Shown here: positions 16,528 to 25,378 of the stretch, piece after piece
Layout of the letters: every line of letters begins with the position of its first letter
How positions within the stretch are numbered: the stretch's first letter is position 1
Assembly: GCA_050184585.1 (NCBI GenBank)
Contig: JBFXAF010000012.1
Span: forward strand, 1-64,000
Direction of reading: 5' to 3'
From: JBFXAF01 sp050184585
GTDB lineage: Bacteria; Pseudomonadota; Alphaproteobacteria; Rhizobiales; Rhizobiaceae
DNA: 64,000 bases
Translations under genes and position numbers: made by a program
Notes under the pieces: model-generated
What the model was told of the DNA's origin: nothing
What the model saw: the letters and a program-made list of their open reading frames with translations, nothing else
Databases searched by the model: none

Positions 16528-16725
16528 ATGAACTGGAACCGCATCGAAGGCAACTGGGAGCAGTTCAAGGGCAAGGTGCAGCAGCAGTGGGGCAAGCTCA
16601 CGGATGACGACATCGACGTCATCAAGGGCAAGCGCACGGAGCTCGCCGGCCGCATCCAGGAGCGTTACGGCAAGGCACAGGTCGAGGCCGAGAGCGAGAT
16701 CGACACCTGGCTTTCCCGCCACTAG
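16528..16725 (+). CDS. CsbD-family general stress protein
   Basis: This 65-residue hydrophilic protein has the CsbD signature: MNWNRIEGNWEQFKGKVQQQ, then WGKLTDDDIDVIKGKRTELA and GRIQERYGKAQVEAE. CsbD proteins are abundant small cytoplasmic proteins induced by general stress, of unknown biochemical action. AAGGAG lies 5 bases before the ATG, and an EcfG-type promoter is about 57 bases upstream. A shared stem-loop terminator follows. Confidence 0.9.
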   Translation: MNWNRIEGNWEQFKGKVQQQWGKLTDDDIDVIKGKRTELAGRIQERYGKAQVEAESEIDTWLSRH

Positions 16726-16752
16726 TCGGTCCCGCGCATTCTCGGAGAACGG

Positions 16753-16776
16753 CGGCCCCGCGGCGCGGGGCCGTTT
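16753..16776 (+). terminator. Stem-loop terminator between csbD and the Ldh gene
   Basis: CGGCCCCG-CGGCG-CGGGGCCG followed by TTT has a perfect 8-base stem (10 if the loop closes). It lies 27 bases after csbD and 5 bases before the end of the convergent dehydrogenase gene, so it may serve csbD and buffer both transcripts. The T run is short. Confidence 0.6.
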
Positions 16777-16780
16777 CGCG

Positions 16781-17788
16781 TCAGGCGGCGACGAACGCCG
16801 CGATCCGGTCCCTTGTCGCCGCCTTCACCCGCAGCCCGTCGCGTTCGGCCTCCCTTCGGGCTGCATCCTTGCGCGGACCGGGAAGGTGCACGCCGTACTC
16901 CCGCGACAGCCGGTCGAACTGATCGGCGGCGCGCCCCGCGAAATCCGGATCGATCAGCGCCGGGGCGATCGCCACCACGAACAGGCCCGAGCCCGGACTT
17001 TCCGAACCGTCGGTGATCGACCCGGCGTCGAGTGACCATTTGCCGCCGGCAACGCCGGCCGCCAGCATGTCCACCATCAGCGCGATGTTGCTGCCGCGCG
17101 CGCCGCCGAACGCAAGGAGCGCGCCGCGCATCGCCTCGCTTGCATCGGTCGTCGGTCGCCCATGCGCGTCGATCGCCCAGCCTTCCGGCAGGGGCTCTCC
17201 GCTTGCCGCCGCCTGCCTCACGGTGACGAATGCGGTGGCGCTGGACGATTGGTCGATCAGCAGCGGCGGCCGGGCGGCCATCGGGAAGGCGAAGGCGATC
17301 GGATTGGTGCAGAAGACGGGCCTCGTCGAGCCTCCGGCAGCGATGAGCGCCGGACCGTTGGTGGCCGCGAAGGCGACGAGGCCCTTCTCGGCCAGACGCC
17401 GTGGGAAATAACCCAGCGCGCCGGCGGTATAGGCGTTTCTCTGGACGAAGGCGGCGAGGCCGAGCGTCGAGGCCGCCGAGACGATGTCGTCGAAGGCGAT
17501 GTCGAACCCGGTATGCGCGGCGCCGCCACGCGCGTCCGAGCGAAACAATGTCAGGGCCGGCCGGTCGATCACCGGCATCGCCTGGCCGTCGATGCGGCCG
17601 GCGACCAGGGATTCGAGATAGTCGACGAAGTGCGACAGGCCGACATTGGGCTGGCCCTCCGCTTCCGCGTCGACGGCGGCCAGCGCGATCGAGTGCGCCA
17701 GTTCCTCGCGTGCGCCGGCGCCGCGCGCAGCCGCTTCGCACAGCGCCAGGGCCTCGCCGACCGACATGGTGACCGTTTCATCCGTCAT
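16781..17788 (-). CDS. Ldh-family NAD(P)-dependent oxidoreductase
   Basis: The 335-residue protein belongs to the malate/L-sulfolactate/delta1-piperideine-2-carboxylate dehydrogenase family (Ldh2/DpkA), not to the Rossmann lactate dehydrogenases. Signatures are GLSHFVDYLESL near the N-terminus, CTNPIAFAFP in the nucleotide region and the end motif LPGPRKDAARREAERDG. These enzymes reduce 2-oxo or cyclic imino acids; the exact substrate is open. The arginine locus follows on the same strand side, so an imino- or keto-acid role is conceivable. Start chosen at 17788 because GGGGAGGG is 7-14 bases upstream; ATG 17812 is an alternative. Confidence 0.8.
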   Translation of the reverse strand: MTDETVTMSVGEALALCEAAARGAGAREELAHSIALAAVDAEAEGQPNVGLSHFVDYLESLVAGRIDGQAMPVIDRPALTLFRSDARGGAAHTGFDIAFDDIVSAASTLGLAAFVQRNAYTAGALGYFPRRLAEKGLVAFAATNGPALIAAGGSTRPVFCTNPIAFAFPMAARPPLLIDQSSSATAFVTVRQAAASGEPLPEGWAIDAHGRPTTDASEAMRGALLAFGGARGSNIALMVDMLAAGVAGGKWSLDAGSITDGSESPGSGLFVVAIAPALIDPDFAGRAADQFDRLSREYGVHLPGPRKDAARREAERDGLRVKAATRDRIAAFVAA

Positions 17789-18066
17789 GGCCCGACCCTC
17801 CCCGTTTCGCATCCTCGCGCGATAGACGGCGCAAGAAAAGACCGCCCGGGACGCTCGGGGAGCGGCGCCGAGTCGGCGAAGGTGGGAGACGAAAGCTTGC
17901 CGGTGCGACGTCCGCGGCGGGTGTCCTCGTGTCCCGGCCAGGTCGGCGTCCCGACGAGGCTGTGTCGCGCGGCGGCTGCGAAAGGTTCACCGCGCCCATA
18001 TGCGTTCGCCTGCTTCCCCTTCGCCGCCGGCAGGGATAGGCTTGCCTTGCAGCCATGGGCGGATCG

Positions 18067-18351
18067 ATGCGCAAGGGCGCAACGCTGATCGGAGCCATTC
18101 TCGCACTCGCCGGCCAGCCCGACTTCGCGGGGGCGGTCGACGTGAGCCCTCCGCCCGCGACGATCCCCATCACGCCAACGCCGCCGGCTGCGCCGCCCTT
18201 TCCTCCCCCGCCGGTCTTCGCGCCATCGTTCGATCCGCCGATTGCCCCCATGCCGCTGCCCGCTCCGCCTGTCGACGCGCCCGACAGGTCGAATGTCACC
18301 GTCGACGGATTGGTCGGGCCGAAGAGCGTGTGCTTCGACGACGAGTGCTGA
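18067..18351 (+). CDS. Small exported proline-rich protein
   Basis: The product of 94 residues has a plausible signal peptide (RKGATLIGAILALAG, cleavage near FAGA) followed by a proline-dominated region (about one Pro in three) and a C-terminal pair of cysteines in CFDDEC. No family is recognised. The GC-rich strand makes chance open frames likely, but the signal peptide and stop placement argue for a gene. ATG 18055 is an alternative start; neither has a strong ribosome site. The 266 bases before it hold nothing recognisable. Confidence 0.4.
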   Translation: MRKGATLIGAILALAGQPDFAGAVDVSPPPATIPITPTPPAAPPFPPPPVFAPSFDPPIAPMPLPAPPVDAPDRSNVTVDGLVGPKSVCFDDEC

Positions 18352-18381
18352 GACGTCGTTTCCGACCGCAGCTTGGACGGA

Positions 18382-19194
18382 TCAGCCGACGCGGGTCGGC
18401 AGGCGTGCTTCAAGCGTGCGAAAGAACAGGACGATGAAGCCGGTGATGGCGAGGTAGACCAGCGCGAGCAGGAGCAGCGGCTCGTAGATGATGAATGTAT
18501 CCTGCCTCACGCGCGCAGCCACGTTGTAGATGTCGATGACGGTGATGGTGGCGACCAGCGGCGTCGCCTTCAACTGAAGCACCGTCTCGCCGGCCAGCGT
18601 CGGCAGGGCGCTGTGAAAGGCCTGCGGCAACCAGATGCGGCGGAAGATCGTGAAGCGGCTCATGCCGAAGGCGCGCGCCGCCTCGATCTGGCCGCGCGCC
18701 ACGCCCGCGAAGGCGCCACGCATCACCTCGCCCTCGTAGGCGGCGTAGGAGATGGTCAGCGACAGCACGGCGTAGGGCCATGCCTGCCTCAGATAGGGCC
18801 AAAGCTCCGACTCGCGTATCCATGGGAACTGCGGGAACAGCGAGCCGAGCCCGTAATAGAGCAGCCAGAGCTGCAGCAGCAGCGGCGTACCCCGGATCAC
18901 GGTGCAGAAGGCGCGCGCCGGCCAGGCGAGCCAGATGGGACCGGCCGCCTGCGCGAATCCGATCGGGATCGCCAGCAGGATTCCGAGCACCGACGTGACG
19001 ACGAGAATCCAGATCGTCGTCCAGATGCCATAGAGAGCCATGTCGAGGTAACGCGGCAGCCAGTGCCACCGCATGAACATGGCCGCGCAGACAACCAGGC
19101 CCAGCGCGACGGCGATCAACCCGACGCGATGCGGCTTCAGCCAGAGCGAGAGGCGCGCCGTGCGCTCGATGACGGTCGTTCCGGTGGCGCTCAT
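18382..19194 (-). CDS. Basic amino-acid ABC transporter permease (HisM/ArtM type)
   Basis: The 270-residue inner-membrane protein carries the polar amino-acid permease signature EAARAFGMSRFTIFRRIWLP (the EAA loop contacting the ATPase) and RGTPLLLQLWLLYYG. It pairs with the permease encoded just upstream. The ATG overlaps that gene's stop (ATGA, 19191-19194). Together with the binding protein and ATPase it would import arginine or a related guanidino/basic amino acid. Confidence 0.9.
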   Translation of the reverse strand: MSATGTTVIERTARLSLWLKPHRVGLIAVALGLVVCAAMFMRWHWLPRYLDMALYGIWTTIWILVVTSVLGILLAIPIGFAQAAGPIWLAWPARAFCTVIRGTPLLLQLWLLYYGLGSLFPQFPWIRESELWPYLRQAWPYAVLSLTISYAAYEGEVMRGAFAGVARGQIEAARAFGMSRFTIFRRIWLPQAFHSALPTLAGETVLQLKATPLVATITVIDIYNVAARVRQDTFIIYEPLLLLALVYLAITGFIVLFFRTLEARLPTRVG

Positions 19195-19826
19195 CGTCCC
19201 GCCCCGGCGATGGCGGGCTGGCCGCGACGCGACCACTTTTCGAAGCGTGCGATGACAAGGGACGAAACCAGCGTCACCAGCAGGTAGAGCATGCCGGCCG
19301 CGACGAAGAAGGTGAAGTACGCCTTGGTCGCGCCCGCCGCCTGGCGGGTCTCCAGCGTCAGTTCGCTGAACCCCACGACGGCCAGCAGCGCCGTGTCCTT
19401 CGTGGCGATCAGCCAGAGGTTCGAGAGGCCGGGGATCGCGAACGGCAACATTGCCGGCAGGGTGATGCGGCGCATCAGCATCAGCGGCGGCATGCCATAG
19501 GCGCGCGCCGCCTCGATCTGGCCCTGCGGCACCGCAAGGATCGCGCCGCGCAGGACCTCGGTCGAATAGGCGCCCTGGACGAAGCCGAGCACCACGATGC
19601 CCGCGACCAGGCCGTTAATGTCGATGGCGCCATAGCCGAACACACCGATCAGGCGGTTGAGCAGATCGGTTCCGGCGTAGTAGATCAGGAGGATCAGCAC
19701 CAGTTCCGGGACGCCCCGGACGATGGTGGTGTAGACCTCCAGCAGGTCCCGCACGATCGGGCCGCCATAAAGCTTGCCGTAGGCGCCGAAGGTGCCGATC
19801 AGCAGGCCGAGCGCATAGGCGCCCAA
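19191..19826 (-). CDS. Basic amino-acid ABC transporter permease (HisQ/ArtQ type), start uncertain
   Basis: The assigned frame opens at TTG (complement of 19824-19826) and gives 211 residues with RGVPELVLILLIYYAG and the EAA loop EAARAYGMPPLMLMRRITLP. The same frame stays open upstream to a stop at 19953-19955 and encodes LLRGLAASLQIALGAYALG, a typical first helix of HisQ proteins, preceded by IIETILAPLLQLGTLDLLAP. No ATG, GTG or TTG occurs in that extension, so the true start may be non-standard (ATC at about 19946-19949) or the start codon may have mutated. The shorter form would lack part of the first helix. Confidence 0.8.
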   Translation of the reverse strand: MGAYALGLLIGTFGAYGKLYGGPIVRDLLEVYTTIVRGVPELVLILLIYYAGTDLLNRLIGVFGYGAIDINGLVAGIVVLGFVQGAYSTEVLRGAILAVPQGQIEAARAYGMPPLMLMRRITLPAMLPFAIPGLSNLWLIATKDTALLAVVGFSELTLETRQAAGATKAYFTFFVAAGMLYLLVTLVSSLVIARFEKWSRRGQPAIAGAGR

Positions 19827-19970
19827 TGCAATCTGGAGCGAGGCGGCGAGACCGCGCAGCAGGTTGCCGCCCCATCCCGGCGGATAGGGCGCAAGGAGGT
19901 CGAGCGTCCCCAGTTGCAGGAGGGGGGCGAGGATCGTCTCGATGATCGCCCCCTACCCTGGAGACGGATC

Positions 19971-19997
19971 ACCCTCCCCCCGCGGCGGGGAAGAGGG
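19971..19997. other. GC-rich imperfect hairpin between binding-protein and permease genes
   Basis: CCCCGC/GCGGGG closes around a one-base centre (19978-19990), and outer CCCT/GAGGG segments can pair across two mismatches. It lies in the 210-base gap between the substrate-binding gene and the permeases. Hairpins here commonly protect the binding-protein message or attenuate downstream expression; that role is inferred. Confidence 0.35.
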
Positions 19998-20037
19998 CGG
20001 GGCCAGTCGGTTGTCCGGCACGGGCGTTGCCGAACGG

Positions 20038-20817
20038 TCAGCCGCCGTAGATGTCGAAGTCGAAGTACTTCGCGGTGATCTCGGCGTACTTGCCGTTGTC
20101 GCGGAGCGCCTTGATCGCGGCGTTGAGCTTGTCCCTCAACTCCGTGTCTTCCTTGCGCACGCCGCCGCCAACGCCCGGACCCAGCACCTCGACATCCTCC
20201 GCCACATGCCCCTTCAGGTCGCAGCAGGCCATGCCCTGTTCCGACTTCAGGAAAGCGTCGAGCGCGATGGAGTCGGCCTGCACCGCATCGACGCGGCCGG
20301 CCACGAGATCCTGGTTGGCTTCGTCCTGCGTCGCATATTCCTTGATCTCGGCAGCCTCGGTGAAGTGCTTGCGGGCATAGGCCGCGTGCACGGTCGACAC
20401 CTGCACCCCGATGATCTTGCCTTTCAGATCGGCGGGCGCGGCGCCGAACGCCTCGCCTTTCGGCCCGATGATCGCGGTCGGGGTGTTGTAGTACTTGTCG
20501 GTGAAGTCGATGGTCTGCTTGCGCTCGTCGGTGATCGACATCGAATTCCAGATCACGTCGATCTTCTTGGACGTCAGCGCGGGGATGATGCCGTCCCAGG
20601 CCGTGGGCTCGATCGTGCATTCGAGCTTGGCTTCGGCGCAGACGGCATCCATCAGCTCGATCTCCCAGCCGATCCACTTGCCCGACGCGTCGACCGAGGC
20701 GAATGGGGGATAGGGTTCGGGCGCCATGCCGAAACGGACGGGGTCGGCCTGCGCGGCGGCGACGCCGGCCATACCGATCGCCAGCGCGACTGCGGCTTTC
20801 GAGAGGAGGTTCTTCAT
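20038..20817 (-). CDS. Basic amino-acid ABC transporter substrate-binding protein (HisJ/ArgT type)
   Basis: The 259-residue periplasmic receptor has a signal peptide (LLSKAAVALAIGMAGVAAAQ). SBP_bac_3 motifs include PEPYPPFASVDASGKWIGWE, WNSMSITDERKQTIDFTDKY and GVQVSTVHAAYARKHF. The conserved Asp/Arg pattern (ITDERK) binds the alpha-amino/carboxylate group. Lysine/arginine/ornithine-type ligands are usual for this subgroup. The neighbouring DDAH-like and AruI-like enzymes point to arginine or a methyl- or keto-derivative (inference). Confidence 0.9.
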   Translation of the reverse strand: MKNLLSKAAVALAIGMAGVAAAQADPVRFGMAPEPYPPFASVDASGKWIGWEIELMDAVCAEAKLECTIEPTAWDGIIPALTSKKIDVIWNSMSITDERKQTIDFTDKYYNTPTAIIGPKGEAFGAAPADLKGKIIGVQVSTVHAAYARKHFTEAAEIKEYATQDEANQDLVAGRVDAVQADSIALDAFLKSEQGMACCDLKGHVAEDVEVLGPGVGGGVRKEDTELRDKLNAAIKALRDNGKYAEITAKYFDFDIYGG

Positions 20818-20865
20818 CGTCTTGCTCCCATTGTTGTCGTTGCTCTCCGTTCGTCGCCCGCGCCG

Positions 20866-21675
20866 TCAGTGGACGTTGCGCAGGAACTGCTTCAGGCGGT
20901 CGGATTTCGGATCGCCAAAGATCGCTTCCGGCGGACCTTCCTCCTCGACCACCCCGTCGTAGAGATACACTACGTGGCTCGCGACCTTGCGGGCGAACTT
21001 CATCTCGTGGGTGACCAGGATCATCGTCCGGCCCTCGGCGGCGAGGTCGGCGATCACCTTCAGCACCTCGCCCACCAGTTCCGGGTCCAGCGCCGACGTC
21101 GGTTCGTCGAACAGCATGACGCGTGGCCGGATGGCCAGCGCGCGCGCGATGGCGCCCCGTTGCTGCTGTCCGCCGGAAAGGAAGGCCGGGTAGACGTCGC
21201 GCTTCTCGGCCAGCCCGACGCGGGCCAGCAGCGTCTCCGCCTCGGCGACCGCCTGGTCGCGCCCGACGCCGAGGACGTGGACGGGCACCTCGATGACGTT
21301 CTGGATCAGCGTCATGTGGCTCCACAGGTTGAAGCTCTGGAACACCATGCCGAGCTTGGAGCGGATGCGCTCGATCTGCCGGCGGTCCGCCGGCGCGGTG
21401 TTGCCATGGCTGTCGGCCTTGAGCCTGATCTCCTCGCCATTGACGCGGATGATCCCGCTGGTTGGGTTCTCCAGGCAGTTGATGCAGCGCAGCAGCGTGG
21501 ACTTGCCGGAACCGGACCCGCCGACGATCGCCAACACGTCGCCGTCGCGCGCCGAGAGCGACACGCCCTTCAGAACGTGGAGCTGGCCGAACTTCTTGTG
21601 CAGATCCTCGATGTGGATGGCCTCGGCGCCGACGCCTGACATGTCTGGCGCAGCAACGGCCGGAACGCCGCTCAT
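20866..21675 (-). CDS. Amino-acid ABC transporter ATP-binding protein (HisP/ArtP type)
   Basis: The 269-residue ATPase has Walker A GGSGSGKST, Q-loop MVFQSFNLWSHMTL, signature LSGGQQQR, Walker B VMLFDEPTSALDPE and the H-loop in VTHEMKFA. It energises the two permeases that follow on the minus strand. ATG 21675 is chosen because the longer open frame begins with a compositionally unrelated 58-residue stretch. It heads the operon ATPase, binding protein, permease, permease. Confidence 0.92.
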   Translation of the reverse strand: MSGVPAVAAPDMSGVGAEAIHIEDLHKKFGQLHVLKGVSLSARDGDVLAIVGGSGSGKSTLLRCINCLENPTSGIIRVNGEEIRLKADSHGNTAPADRRQIERIRSKLGMVFQSFNLWSHMTLIQNVIEVPVHVLGVGRDQAVAEAETLLARVGLAEKRDVYPAFLSGGQQQRGAIARALAIRPRVMLFDEPTSALDPELVGEVLKVIADLAAEGRTMILVTHEMKFARKVASHVVYLYDGVVEEEGPPEAIFGDPKSDRLKQFLRNVH

Positions 21676-21881
21676 GCCGGACTTCCCGCCCGGCACGGTC
21701 GCCTGTCGACCCGTTTCATGCTCCCGGACGCCTGACCCATCGACCCGTCGCGCTTCCGCTGGCGTGGAAGGATGGACCGTGCGGCTTGCCTCCGTCAACC
21801 GGGTCGTTCCGGCGGGGCTGGCCCATTGCCGCGCGTCGCGGCCCGGCATAGACGAATGAGAGGCAAGCGGAGGTGCAGGCC

Positions 21882-22769
21882 ATGAACGTCATGACAGGGC
21901 GCGCCTGGGGATCCCAGTCGATGGCCGCGCCGCTGAAGCGCGTGCTCATGCGAAGCGCCGCCGGCGCGATGCGCGGCGCGGACCCCGTCAGCTGGCACTA
22001 CGGGCCGGGCTTCGATGCGGCGCGCGCGGCGATCCAGCATGCTGCCTTCGCGGAACTGGTGGCCGCCTCGGGCGCGACGGTGGAGTGGCTGCCGGATGCG
22101 GCGGACGGGCTGGCGGATTCCGTCTTCACGCACGACCCCTCGCTGGTGACCGACCACGGCGCGGTGATCCTCTCGATGGGCAAGGCGCTGCGCGCGCGGG
22201 AACCGGGCCTGCACGAAGCCCTCTACCAGGCGATCGGCGTCCCTGTCCTCGGCCGCATCGAGGCCCCGGGACAGGTCGAGGGCGGCGATTGCGTCTGGCT
22301 CGACGCCGGCACGCTCGTGGTCGGTCGCGGGGTGCGCACCAACCAGGCCGGCATCCAGCAGCTGGCAAACCTGCTCGCGCCGAAGGGCGTCGCCGTCTAC
22401 GGCTTCGACCTGCCGCTCTGGCAGGGCGAGACCGCCTGCCTGCACCTGATGTCGGTGATCTCTCCCCTGGCGGACGACCTCGCGCTGGTGCATTCGCCGC
22501 TGCTTCCCGCGGCGTTCTGGCAGATGCTCAGGGAGCGTGGCATAGGCCTCGTCGAAGGCGACCCCGACGAGTTCCGGGACTCATTCGGGCTCAGCCTCAA
22601 CGTTCTGCCCACCGCGCCTCGGGACATCATCGCGGTCGCGGGTTTCCCGCGCACGAAAGCCGCGATGGAGGCTGCCGGCTGCACGGTGAAGACCTTCGAG
22701 GCCGACGCGCTCTGCATCGCCTGCGAGGGCGGCCCGACCTGCCTCACGCGGCCGATCCTCAGGGGTTGA
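21882..22769 (+). CDS. Amidinohydrolase/DDAH-like guanidino-modifying enzyme
   Basis: The 295-residue protein has the amidinotransferase/dimethylarginine dimethylaminohydrolase fold. FTHDPSLV and GGDCVWLD carry acidic residues, CLHLMSV the general-base His, and GGPTCLTRP the nucleophilic Cys near the C-terminus. Such enzymes cleave or transfer the amidino group of arginine-like compounds, e.g. methylated arginines to citrulline. It is divergent from the basic amino-acid transporter and 4 bases ahead of an AruI-like gene, so the substrate is probably a guanidino acid brought in by that transporter. GGAGG lies 8 bases before the chosen ATG; ATG 21873 is possible. Confidence 0.78.
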   Translation: MNVMTGRAWGSQSMAAPLKRVLMRSAAGAMRGADPVSWHYGPGFDAARAAIQHAAFAELVAASGATVEWLPDAADGLADSVFTHDPSLVTDHGAVILSMGKALRAREPGLHEALYQAIGVPVLGRIEAPGQVEGGDCVWLDAGTLVVGRGVRTNQAGIQQLANLLAPKGVAVYGFDLPLWQGETACLHLMSVISPLADDLALVHSPLLPAAFWQMLRERGIGLVEGDPDEFRDSFGLSLNVLPTAPRDIIAVAGFPRTKAAMEAAGCTVKTFEADALCIACEGGPTCLTRPILRG

Positions 22770-22773
22770 GGCC

Positions 22774-24345
22774 GTGACCCTCGGCGAAGCGCTCGTCACT
22801 CTGCTCGAGGCGCATGGCGTCGACACCGTCTTCGGCATTCCCGGCGTGCACACGATCGAGCTCTATCGAGGCCTCGCGGGTTCGACCATCCGCCACGTGA
22901 CCCCGCGCCACGAGCAGGGGGCCGGATTCATGGCCGACGGCTACGCGCGCGTCAGCGGCAAGCCTGGCGTCGTCTTCGTGATCACCGGTCCCGGCTTGAC
23001 CAACACGTTGACCGCAATGGCGCAGGCCCGGGCCGACTCCGTGCCCATGCTGGTGATCTCCGGCGTCAACGCGCGCCCGACGCTTGGACAAGGACTCGGC
23101 TACCTGCACGAACTGCCCGACCAACGGGGCATGACCGATCTCGTCGCGCTCTATTCGCAACGAGTCGAGGAGTCCCGCGCCCTGCCGCCCGCGCTGAGAC
23201 GGGCCTTTTCGGTCTTTGCCTCGGGGCGGCCGGGACCGGTGCACATCGAAATCCCGCTCGACGTCATGGCGCTGCCGGCCGACGGGCTCGTCGCGGAGCC
23301 TGTTGCCGCGCGGCCTCCGGCGCTCGATCCGGGATATGCGGTGGAAGTCGCGCGGCGGGCGGAAGTGTGCCAGCGCCCGCTGATCCTCGCCGGCGGCGGC
23401 GCCAAGCGGGCCGATGCCGCGCTGACGGCTCTGGCGGAGAAGCTCGACGCACCCGTCGTGACGACCACCAACGGCCGCGGACTGCTCTGCAGCCATCCGC
23501 TCGGCGTACCCGCGAGCCCAAGCCTCGAAGCCGTGCGCAGCCTGATGGCCGGTTCGGATCTGGTGATCGCAGCCGGCACCGAGTTCGGACCGACCGACTA
23601 CGACATGTACGCCAATGGCCGTTTCGTGCTGCCGGGAAATCTCGTTCGCATCGACATCGACCGCTGGCAGTTGTCACGCCGGCCCGCGTCGATGTCCATT
23701 CTCGCCGACGCCGGCGAGGCTGTCGCGGCGATCGCCGGATCGATCGACAAACAGGCGTCCCGGGGCGGCGCGCGACGCGCCGAGGAAGCCCGCATCGCCG
23801 CACGCGGCGAACTTCTCCCCTACATGCTGGACCAGCTCGACTGGGTCGAGGCCATTCGCAACGCCCTGCCCCACGCCATCGTGGTCGGCGATTCCACCCA
23901 GCCCGTCTATGCCGCCAACCTCTACTATGACCACGACCGTCCCGGCGGCTGGTTCAACGCCGCGACCGGCTACGGCGCTCTCGGCTACGCCGCGCCCGCG
24001 GCGGTCGGCGCGGCGCTGGCCGCCCCAAGGGCGTCCGTCGTCTGCCTGACCGGCGACGGCGGTTTCCAGTACACGCTGGCGGAACTGGGCTCGGCGGTGG
24101 AGGCCGGTGTCCCGATCGCCTTCGTGGTTTGGAACAACCGCGGCTACCGCGAGATCGAGAGCGCGATGATCGAGGCGGGCGTCGAGCCCATCGGCGTCAA
24201 GCCTGTGCCGCCTGATTTCCGGCACATCGCCGCTGCCTGGAAGGTGCCCTACGGGCGCGCTGCCTCTCCGGCCGAGCTCGGCGACCGGCTGCGGGGCTGG
24301 CGCGCCACGGGTGGCGTCGCCTTGGTTGAAATCCAGGTCGACTGA
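22774..24345 (+). CDS. ThDP-dependent 5-guanidino-2-oxopentanoate decarboxylase-like protein (AruI type)
   Basis: The 523-residue enzyme has the acetolactate-synthase/decarboxylase layout. The N-terminal ThDP-activating Glu is in RHEQGAGFMADGYARVS, the central domain follows, and the C-terminal ThDP motif GDGGFQYTLAELGSA runs to WNN. The sequence around GIPGVHTIELYRGLAGS matches proteins named 5-guanidino-2-oxopentanoate decarboxylase, which decarboxylate 2-ketoarginine to 4-guanidinobutanal in the arginine transaminase route. GTG start with GGGG upstream, 4 bases after the DDAH-like gene. A general acetolactate synthase cannot be excluded. Confidence 0.75.
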   Translation: MTLGEALVTLLEAHGVDTVFGIPGVHTIELYRGLAGSTIRHVTPRHEQGAGFMADGYARVSGKPGVVFVITGPGLTNTLTAMAQARADSVPMLVISGVNARPTLGQGLGYLHELPDQRGMTDLVALYSQRVEESRALPPALRRAFSVFASGRPGPVHIEIPLDVMALPADGLVAEPVAARPPALDPGYAVEVARRAEVCQRPLILAGGGAKRADAALTALAEKLDAPVVTTTNGRGLLCSHPLGVPASPSLEAVRSLMAGSDLVIAAGTEFGPTDYDMYANGRFVLPGNLVRIDIDRWQLSRRPASMSILADAGEAVAAIAGSIDKQASRGGARRAEEARIAARGELLPYMLDQLDWVEAIRNALPHAIVVGDSTQPVYAANLYYDHDRPGGWFNAATGYGALGYAAPAAVGAALAAPRASVVCLTGDGGFQYTLAELGSAVEAGVPIAFVVWNNRGYREIESAMIEAGVEPIGVKPVPPDFRHIAAAWKVPYGRAASPAELGDRLRGWRATGGVALVEIQVD

Positions 24346-24386
24346 GCGCGGTCCCGGCATCGGCGTCGACATGCTAGAACCAGCTC

Positions 24387-25304
24387 ATGACGACCCACCA
24401 TGCCCATGACGGTCCCGACCATCGCGCCGTCGTCGCCGCGCTGCCGCAGGCCGAGCGCGAACGCCTGACGGCGCGAGCCGACGCGCCGGGCCTGGTTCGC
24501 CTCGCGATCCATGGCGGCGCGATCGTCGGTCTCGGCGCGGCGATCCTCGCCCCTGTGCCGTTCTGGCCCCTGCTGCTCGTGCCGCAGGGAATCCTGATCG
24601 TCTTCCTGTTCACGACGCTGCATGAAACCAGCCACGAGACGGCATTCCGCACCGGGTGGCTGAACCGGGCGGTCGCCATCGTCTCCGGCATCCTCGTCGT
24701 GGTGCCGCCGGTCTGGTTCCGCTACTTCCACTTCGCGCATCACCGGCACACGCACGATCCGGACAACGACCCCGAGCTGATGAGCCCCAAGCCGCGAACC
24801 GTCTGGGAGTATGTCAGGTACCTCTCCGGCATCCCGCTGTGGGTCGCCATGCTCAAGGTGGTCGTTCGGAATGCGGTCGGTCGCGACTTCGAAGACTACG
24901 TCCCCGAAAAAGCACGCGCCCGCGTGGTGAGAGAGGGACGCGCCCTCGTCGTCTTCTATGCCACGCTCGCCGCCGGGTCGGTGGCGCTGGGGTCGGCGGC
25001 GCTGCTCTGGGCGTGGGTCGTCCCGGCGATCCTCGGACAACCGTTCCTGCGCGCCTACCTGCTGGCCGAACATGCGCGCTGCCCCCATGTGGCGAACATG
25101 CTGGAGAATACGCGCACGACCTTCACCAACCGGATCGTGCGCTTCGTCGCCTGGAACATGCCCTTCCACGCCGAGCATCACGCCTACCCGGCCGTGCCGT
25201 TCCACCGCCTGCCGGACTTCCATGTCGTGGTGCGCGAACATCTGCGCACGACGGAACGGGGCTATGCGCGGTTCCATCGCAAGTTTGCGCGCGATCTCGC
25301 CTGA
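24387..25304 (+). CDS. Membrane fatty-acid desaturase family protein
   Basis: The 305-residue integral membrane protein shows the three di-iron histidine boxes HETSHET, HHRHTH and HAEHH, with hydrophobic pairs between them. The family inserts double bonds or hydroxyls into acyl lipids or carotenoids; the substrate is not evident. It starts 41 bases after the AruI-like gene, but no functional link is seen. Confidence 0.85.
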   Translation: MTTHHAHDGPDHRAVVAALPQAERERLTARADAPGLVRLAIHGGAIVGLGAAILAPVPFWPLLLVPQGILIVFLFTTLHETSHETAFRTGWLNRAVAIVSGILVVVPPVWFRYFHFAHHRHTHDPDNDPELMSPKPRTVWEYVRYLSGIPLWVAMLKVVVRNAVGRDFEDYVPEKARARVVREGRALVVFYATLAAGSVALGSAALLWAWVVPAILGQPFLRAYLLAEHARCPHVANMLENTRTTFTNRIVRFVAWNMPFHAEHHAYPAVPFHRLPDFHVVVREHLRTTERGYARFHRKFARDLA

Positions 25305-25378
25305 CCGGGCCAAATCGCCGCCTTTGCGACGTGTGGGAAACGGACTATGAAGCGGACAGCCACGCTTCGGAGCCGCCC

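Noticed and set aside
21784..21868. Nine-base inverted repeat GCTTGCCTC/GAGGCAAGC before the DDAH-like gene
   Set aside because: The arms are 67 bases apart and the likely transcription start lies between them, so a structured leader is not supported.
21676..21881. Possible guanidine riboswitch before the guanidino-enzyme genes
   Set aside because: The conserved guanidine-I/III core motifs and paired stems were not found in the 206-base divergent region.
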